NCBI GenBank assembly: GCA_049606855.1
Contig: JBMYVY010000011.1
Location: 1-64,000, forward strand
DNA: 64,000 bases
From: JBELHR01 sp049606855
GTDB lineage: Bacteria; Bacteroidota; Bacteroidia; Flavobacteriales; Flavobacteriaceae
Direction of reading: 5' to 3'
This document shows positions 60,409 to 64,000 of the stretch, in pieces. The position numbers were made by a program, and so were the translations under genes. Within the stretch, counting starts at the first letter, position 1, and each line of letters starts with the position of its first letter. The notes under the pieces were generated by a model that did not search any database, was not told the origin of the DNA, and saw nothing but the letters and a program-made list of their open reading frames with translations.

Positions 60409-60792
60409 TTATACTCTACGTCTTTTAGGAGGACGACATCCGTTATGAGGCATTGGTGTAACATCAATGATTTCAGTTACTTCAATTCCTGAGTTGTGCA
60501 ATGTTCTGATTGCATTCTCACGACCATTTCCAGGTCCCTTAACGTATACTTTTACCTTACGTAAACCAGCTTCTCTCGCTACTGAAGCACAATCTTCTGC
60601 AGCTGTCTGAGCAGCATATGGTGTATTTTTCTTAGATCCTCTAAATCCCATCTTACCAGCAGAAGACCAAGCGATAACTTCACCTTTCTTGTTGGTTAAT
60701 GAAATAATTATGTTGTTAAAAGAAGCTGTGATATGTGCTTCACCAATAGCTTCAACAATAACCTTACGTTTTTTTGAACTCGCTTTCGCCAT
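60409..60792 (-). CDS. rpsK: 30S ribosomal protein S11
   Basis: Platform protein of the small subunit, 127 aa. Visible are HITASFNNIIISLTN, SSAGKMGFRGSKKNTPYAAQTAAEDC, and the C-terminal signature DVTPMPHNGCRPPKRRRV. It starts 12 bp after rpsM; a 91-bp gap to rpsD follows, with no hairpin I could identify. Confidence 0.97.
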   Translation of the reverse strand: MAKASSKKRKVIVEAIGEAHITASFNNIIISLTNKKGEVIAWSSAGKMGFRGSKKNTPYAAQTAAEDCASVAREAGLRKVKVYVKGPGNGRENAIRTLHNSGIEVTEIIDVTPMPHNGCRPPKRRRV

Positions 60793-60804
60793 AATTTCTA
60801 GTTA

Positions 60805-61179
60805 TTATTTAGTTGCCTTCTTTTTGTTAGCTACTGTTTTTCTCTTACCTTTTCTTGTTCTAGAGTTATTCTTAGTACGTTGACCTCTTAATGGAAGTCC
60901 CGCTCTGTGACGAATTCCTCTGTAACATCCGATGTCCATTAAACGCTTAATGTTTAACTGAACCTCTGAACGCAATTCACCTTCAATAGTGAATTCACCT
61001 ACCTGCTCACGGATCTTTCCGATTTCCTCATCAGTCCAATCTTGAACTTTAGTACTCTCATCAACTCCAGCGTCTGCTAAAATTTGTTTAGCTCTACTTC
61101 TTCCGATTCCAAAGATGTAGGTTAAAGAAATAACCCCTCTCTTGTTCTTAGGAATGTCAATACCTGCTATTCTTGCCAT
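60805..61179 (-). CDS. rpsM: 30S ribosomal protein S13
   Basis: Head protein contacting the 50S subunit and P-site tRNA, 124 aa. Motifs are ARIAGIDIPKNKRGVISLTYIFGIG, SEVQLNIKRLMDIGCYRGIRHRAGLPLRGQRT, and the basic tail KNNSRTRKGKRKTVANKKKATK. It starts 2 bp after rpmJ. Confidence 0.97.
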   Translation of the reverse strand: MARIAGIDIPKNKRGVISLTYIFGIGRSRAKQILADAGVDESTKVQDWTDEEIGKIREQVGEFTIEGELRSEVQLNIKRLMDIGCYRGIRHRAGLPLRGQRTKNNSRTRKGKRKTVANKKKATK

Positions 61180-61181
61180 AA

Positions 61182-61298
61182 TTATCCTTGTCTTTGTTTA
61201 AATCTAGGATTCTTTTTATTGATTACATATAATCTGCCTTTTCTACGCACAATCTTGCACTCGGCACTTCTCTTTTTTATTGATGCTCTAACTTTCAT
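61182..61298 (-). CDS. rpmJ: 50S ribosomal protein L36
   Basis: A 38-codon gene in the 139-bp interval between infA and rpsM, recovered by translating the minus strand. It begins MKVRASIKKRSAECKIVRRK, continues GRLYVINKKNPRFKQRQG and then stops. This is the canonical L36 sequence. The zinc-finger residues of the C-plus form are incomplete: a single Cys (AECK) remains, no CxxC pair is present, and the usual C-terminal His is replaced, giving the C-minus form. It is too short for many gene callers but certain by sequence and position (infA-rpmJ-rpsM). Confidence 0.96.
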   Translation of the reverse strand: MKVRASIKKRSAECKIVRRKGRLYVINKKNPRFKQRQG

Positions 61299-61318
61299 CG
61301 TTTTATTCTATTAGTATC

Positions 61319-61534
61319 TTAGTATCTATACGTTATTCTAGCCTTAGTTAAATCATAAGGACTCATTTCAAGTTTAACCTTATCTCCTGGTAACAACTTA
61401 ATGTAGTGCATACGCATCTTACCAGAGATATGTGCGGTTATTATATGACCATTATCCAACTCAACGCGGAACATTGCGTTTGATAATGCTTCAGTGATTC
61501 TTCCGTCTAATTGTATTGCCGATTGTTTTGCCAT
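61319..61534 (-). CDS. infA: Translation initiation factor IF-1
   Basis: S1/OB-fold factor of 71 aa that sits in the ribosomal A site during initiation. The sequence AIQLDGRITEALSNAMFRVELDNGHIITAHISGKMRMHYIKLLPGD is diagnostic, with the terminal SPYDLTKARITYRY. The gene follows secY by 6 bp; no methionine aminopeptidase gene lies between them, unlike in many Firmicutes. Confidence 0.97.
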   Translation of the reverse strand: MAKQSAIQLDGRITEALSNAMFRVELDNGHIITAHISGKMRMHYIKLLPGDKVKLEMSPYDLTKARITYRY

Positions 61535-61540
61535 TATCTT

Positions 61541-62869
61541 TTAGATTGAAGCTTTTCTTCGTGAACCTGTTTTCATTAAACTATCATAATGACGATTTAA
61601 TAAGTAGCTATTGATTTGCTGAATCGTATCGATCGCAACACCAACCATAATGATCAATGAAGTTCCTCCATAGAACAAGGCCCAATTTTGCTGAACTCCA
61701 AACTGAGCTACAACCGCTGGTAAAACAGCAATTAAAGCTAAGAATATAGATCCTGGTAAAGTAATTCTTGAAAGAATACCATCCAATTTCTCTGCAGTAT
61801 CAGCACCAGGCTTAATTCCAGGAATAAACCCACCACTACGTTTTAAATCATCTGCCATTTTAGATGTTGGAATTGTGATAGCAGTATAGAAATAACTAAA
61901 CACAATAATTAAAACAGCAAATAGAACATTATAACCCAAACCGTTAAAGTCAGCGAAGCTTGCTAAAAACGCAGCGGCATCACCTTCAGCACCTCGAGCT
62001 AAAGCTCCAGGAACAAACATAATTGCTTGAGCAAAAATAATTGGCATAACACCAGCTGAATTCAATTTCAACGGAATAAACTGACGAGCACCTGCCGCAT
62101 CTTTAATATTCCCAACAGCAGTACGTCTAGCATATTGAACAGGAATTCTTCGAACCGCTGTTACTAAATATACAGATGCTAATATGATTAGCAACCACAC
62201 TACTACTTCAATCAAAATCATAATAAGTCCACCATTAGATTGCGTAATTCTTGAAGTCAATTCCTGAACAAAAGAAGCTGGAAAACGAGCGATAATTCCG
62301 ATCATAATCAATAATGAAATACCGTTTCCGATTCCTCTGTCCGTAATTTTCTCACCAAGCCACATAGCAAATATTGTACCAGCTGTTAAAAGTATCATTG
62401 AAGAAATGATAAATTCAGCATTTCCGATAAGGAAAGATGATTCTGGTAAAATATTGTGCATGTTCGCAATATAAGCTGGCCCTTGTACCATGGTAATACC
62501 AATAGTTAACCATCTCGTAATCTGGTTAATTCTCTTTCTTCCACTTTCTCCATCCTTTTGTAGTTTTTGCAAGTAAGGGATCGCAAGACCCATTAACTGC
62601 ACTACAATAGAAGCAGAAATATATGGCATTATCCCTAATGCCATAATAGAAGCTTGTGCGAAAGCACCACCTGTAAATGCGTTTAATAAACCTAGAATAC
62701 CACCGTCAGTTTGAGCAGCTAAAGCATCTAATTGTAAAGGATCTATTCCTGGCAGTGGAACCTGCGCAGTAAAACGGTAAACCGCCATCAATCCTAAAGT
62801 AAGAAGAATCTTATTTCGCAATTCTTCAATCTTCCAAATGTCTTCTATAGTTTTTATAAAGTTTTTCAT
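61541..62869 (-). CDS. secY: Protein translocase subunit SecY
   Basis: Core channel of the Sec translocon, 442 aa with ten membrane helices. Seen are VPLPGIDP, the plug/TM2a region GGAFAQASIMALGIMPYISASIVVQL-type sequence, GITMVQG, ITDRGIGNGISLLIMIGI in the cytoplasmic loop, and KRSGGFIPGIKPG before TM9. It is in the usual spc position between rplO (15 bp upstream) and infA. Confidence 0.97.
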   Translation of the reverse strand: MKNFIKTIEDIWKIEELRNKILLTLGLMAVYRFTAQVPLPGIDPLQLDALAAQTDGGILGLLNAFTGGAFAQASIMALGIMPYISASIVVQLMGLAIPYLQKLQKDGESGRKRINQITRWLTIGITMVQGPAYIANMHNILPESSFLIGNAEFIISSMILLTAGTIFAMWLGEKITDRGIGNGISLLIMIGIIARFPASFVQELTSRITQSNGGLIMILIEVVVWLLIILASVYLVTAVRRIPVQYARRTAVGNIKDAAGARQFIPLKLNSAGVMPIIFAQAIMFVPGALARGAEGDAAAFLASFADFNGLGYNVLFAVLIIVFSYFYTAITIPTSKMADDLKRSGGFIPGIKPGADTAEKLDGILSRITLPGSIFLALIAVLPAVVAQFGVQQNWALFYGGTSLIIMVGVAIDTIQQINSYLLNRHYDSLMKTGSRRKASI

Positions 62870-62884
62870 TTACTAGGGGTTGTT

Positions 62885-63334
62885 TTATAAAGTCTCTGCA
62901 GTACCACCAGCCGCTTCGATTGCACTCTTAGCAGTCGCTGTGTATTTGTGTACTGTAATGTTTAATTTTGCTTTCAATTCTCCACGACCTAAAATTTTAA
63001 CTAAGTCGTTCTTTCTAGCTAATCGGTTCTCCACCAACACAGCCATATCAACTGTATCCGTAATTCTTCCGTTATCAACTAGCTCTTGTAGCTTATCTAA
63101 GTTGACACCAACATATTCCTTACGGTTGATGTTAGTAAAACCAAACTTAGGTACACGACGCTGTAAAGGCATTTGACCTCCTTCAAAACCAACTTTTCTA
63201 GAATATCCAGAACGTGATTTAGCACCTTTATGTCCTCTTGTGGCAGTACCACCTTTTCCAGAACCTTGTCCTCTAGCTACTCTTTTACCTTTCTTAACAG
63301 ATCCTCCTGCCGGTTGTAAGTTACTTAAACTCAT
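62885..63334 (-). CDS. rplO: 50S ribosomal protein L15
   Basis: Late-assembly protein of the large subunit, 149 aa. The N-terminal basic glycine-rich arm GSVKKGKRVARGQGSGKGGTATRGHKG and the core GFEGGQMPLQRRVPKFGFTN are characteristic. The C-terminal domain ends in VHKYTATAKSAIEAAGGTAETL. It follows rpmD by 12 bp. Confidence 0.97.
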   Translation of the reverse strand: MSLSNLQPAGGSVKKGKRVARGQGSGKGGTATRGHKGAKSRSGYSRKVGFEGGQMPLQRRVPKFGFTNINRKEYVGVNLDKLQELVDNGRITDTVDMAVLVENRLARKNDLVKILGRGELKAKLNITVHKYTATAKSAIEAAGGTAETL

Positions 63335-63346
63335 GTCTAGAATATG

Positions 63347-63529
63347 TTATTTAATTTCTTCTACAGAAATTAAGTGTTTAACTTTATTTACCATACCAAG
63401 AATTGTCGCAGAATCTTCGTGTTCCACTACTTGGTTCATTCCCTTTAAGCCAAGAGCCTCTAACGTTCTCTTCTGATCTTGAGGACGTCTGATTTGGCTT
63501 CTTACTTGTTGTATTCTAATTTTTCCCAT
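63347..63529 (-). CDS. rpmD: 50S ribosomal protein L30
   Basis: A 60-residue protein with the L30 fold: IRIQQVRSQIRRPQDQKRTLEALGLKGMNQVVEHED, then ILGMVNKVKHLISVEEI. It lies between rpsE and rplO, the standard spc order. Confidence 0.96.
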   Translation of the reverse strand: MGKIRIQQVRSQIRRPQDQKRTLEALGLKGMNQVVEHEDSATILGMVNKVKHLISVEEIK

Positions 63530-63540
63530 TGTAGTTACGA

Positions 63541-64000
63541 TTATCCTTTAAACAATTTTTCTAAAGAAATACCTCTTGAGGCAGCAACTTGTTCAGCGCT
63601 TCTCAATTGGTGTAATGCGTCAAATGTTGCTTTCACCACGTTGTGTGGGTTTGAAGACCCTTGTGATTTAGAAAGTACATCGTGTACTCCAACAGAATCA
63701 AGTACGGCACGAACGGCCCCACCAGCGATTACTCCGGTACCGTGAGATGCCGGTTTCAAGAATACTTTTGCTCCTCCAAATTTTCCTTTTACTTCGTGCG
63801 GCAATGTAGCATTTATAATTGGAATACGCACTAAGTTTTTCTTAGCGTCCTCGATTGCTTTTGCTATAGCAGAAGCAACGTCTAGCGATTTTCCAAGACC
63901 ATGTCCAACAACACCGTCACCGTTCCCTACAACAACAATTGCAGAGAAACCAAAAGTTCTACCACCTTTAGTTACTTTAGTAACACGTTGAACACCTACT
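63541..64000 (-). CDS. rpsE: 30S ribosomal protein S5 (5' part beyond the window)
   Basis: Only the C-terminal ~152 codons are present; the frame stays open through position 64000, so the true start lies outside. The visible protein begins VGVQRVTKVTKGGRTFGFSA, continues VVGNGDGVVGHGLGKSLDV, and has KPASHGTGVIAGGAVRAVLDSVGVHDVLSKSQGSSNPHNVVKAT-type S5 sequence, ending ISLEKLFKG. An internal ATG at 63831 is not the start. S5 is involved in decoding fidelity and mRNA unwinding; it is the first visible gene of the spc block here. Confidence 0.96.
   Translation of the reverse strand, partial: VGVQRVTKVTKGGRTFGFSAIVVVGNGDGVVGHGLGKSLDVASAIAKAIEDAKKNLVRIPIINATLPHEVKGKFGGAKVFLKPASHGTGVIAGGAVRAVLDSVGVHDVLSKSQGSSNPHNVVKATFDALHQLRSAEQVAASRGISLEKLFKG

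Noticed and set aside
63541..63831. A 96-codon rpsE starting at the internal ATG 63831
   Set aside because: S5 sequence continues upstream in frame to the window edge, so this is an internal Met.
1..64000. tRNA genes, CRISPR arrays, insertion sequences, prophage or toxin-antitoxin modules
   Set aside because: I found no cloverleaf-like or TTCGA-containing intergenic sequence, no regularly spaced repeats, no transposase or integrase motifs and no short paired toxin-antitoxin genes. All intergenic gaps are under about 260 bp.

Overview
This window is chromosomal DNA from a low-GC marine-type flavobacterium (Bacteroidota, Flavobacteriia). The signs are promoters of the TTTG / TAnnTTTG type, weak Shine-Dalgarno sequences, a menaquinone pathway, many outer-membrane proteins, a fused E1 alpha/beta 2-oxoacid dehydrogenase, and a parA-parB-DUF5683-dapB-lepB-wbqC block. 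The contents are core genes. I see no phage, IS element, CRISPR array, tRNA or integrated island, and no gene-free stretch longer than 300 bases. The left edge (1-107, minus strand) looks like the promoter and leader of an rRNA operon that lies outside the window.

Layout. 0.2-9.2 kb: a small membrane protein, a glycosyltransferase, an outer-membrane protein, uvrA, a LOG-family protein, and a secreted M1-peptidase-like pseudoenzyme with a probable barrel. 9.3-13.8 kb: fused E1, nitroreductase, pepD. 13.9-19.3 kb: chromosome partition (parAB), DUF5683, dapB, signal peptidase I, WbqC, DUF6122. 19.3-28.3 kb: an aberrant RIC/hemerythrin protein, a gntP-S9 peptidase-lrp operon, ettA, a lipoprotein FKBP, and a doxX-flavin reductase-marR-pirin redox operon with a clear palindromic operator. 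28.4-30.8 kb: acyl-CoA carboxylase beta subunit and yebC.

30.8-39.5 kb is a nine-gene minus-strand operon reading amidase, MCE/MlaD, membrane Fe-S protein, CCG-domain Fe-S protein, menA, metallo-beta-lactamase-fold hydrolase, menC, CPBP protease, menE. It joins menaquinone synthesis to an orphan quinone-linked Fe-S module and to envelope functions. Facing it are lptD-like and ridA genes. 42.6-46.7 kb holds pfkA-gapA and a sugar kinase/nucleotidyltransferase pair. 46.8-54.1 kb holds a tamB-like giant gene, divergent tsaD, and two guanidino-group hydrolases. 54.2-58.1 kb holds gltA, eno and carA, each behind an intrinsic terminator. 58.2-64 kb is the distal spc/alpha ribosomal operon (rpsE to rplQ, including the 38-codon rpmJ).

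The most useful new observations are regulatory. pfkA and eno share an identical 10-mer inside a LacI/GalR-type operator at the same distance (43 and 42 nt) upstream of their -7 boxes. Promoters here seem to fall into two classes: those with a -33 TTTG/TTG, and those with CG directly before the -7 box and no -33. The best candidates for undescribed biology are the orphan Fe-S module in the men operon, the embedded hydrolase as a possible DHNA-CoA thioesterase, the pseudopeptidase, and the RIC-like protein that has lost its family's key residues. All functions are read from motifs by eye; no database search was possible.
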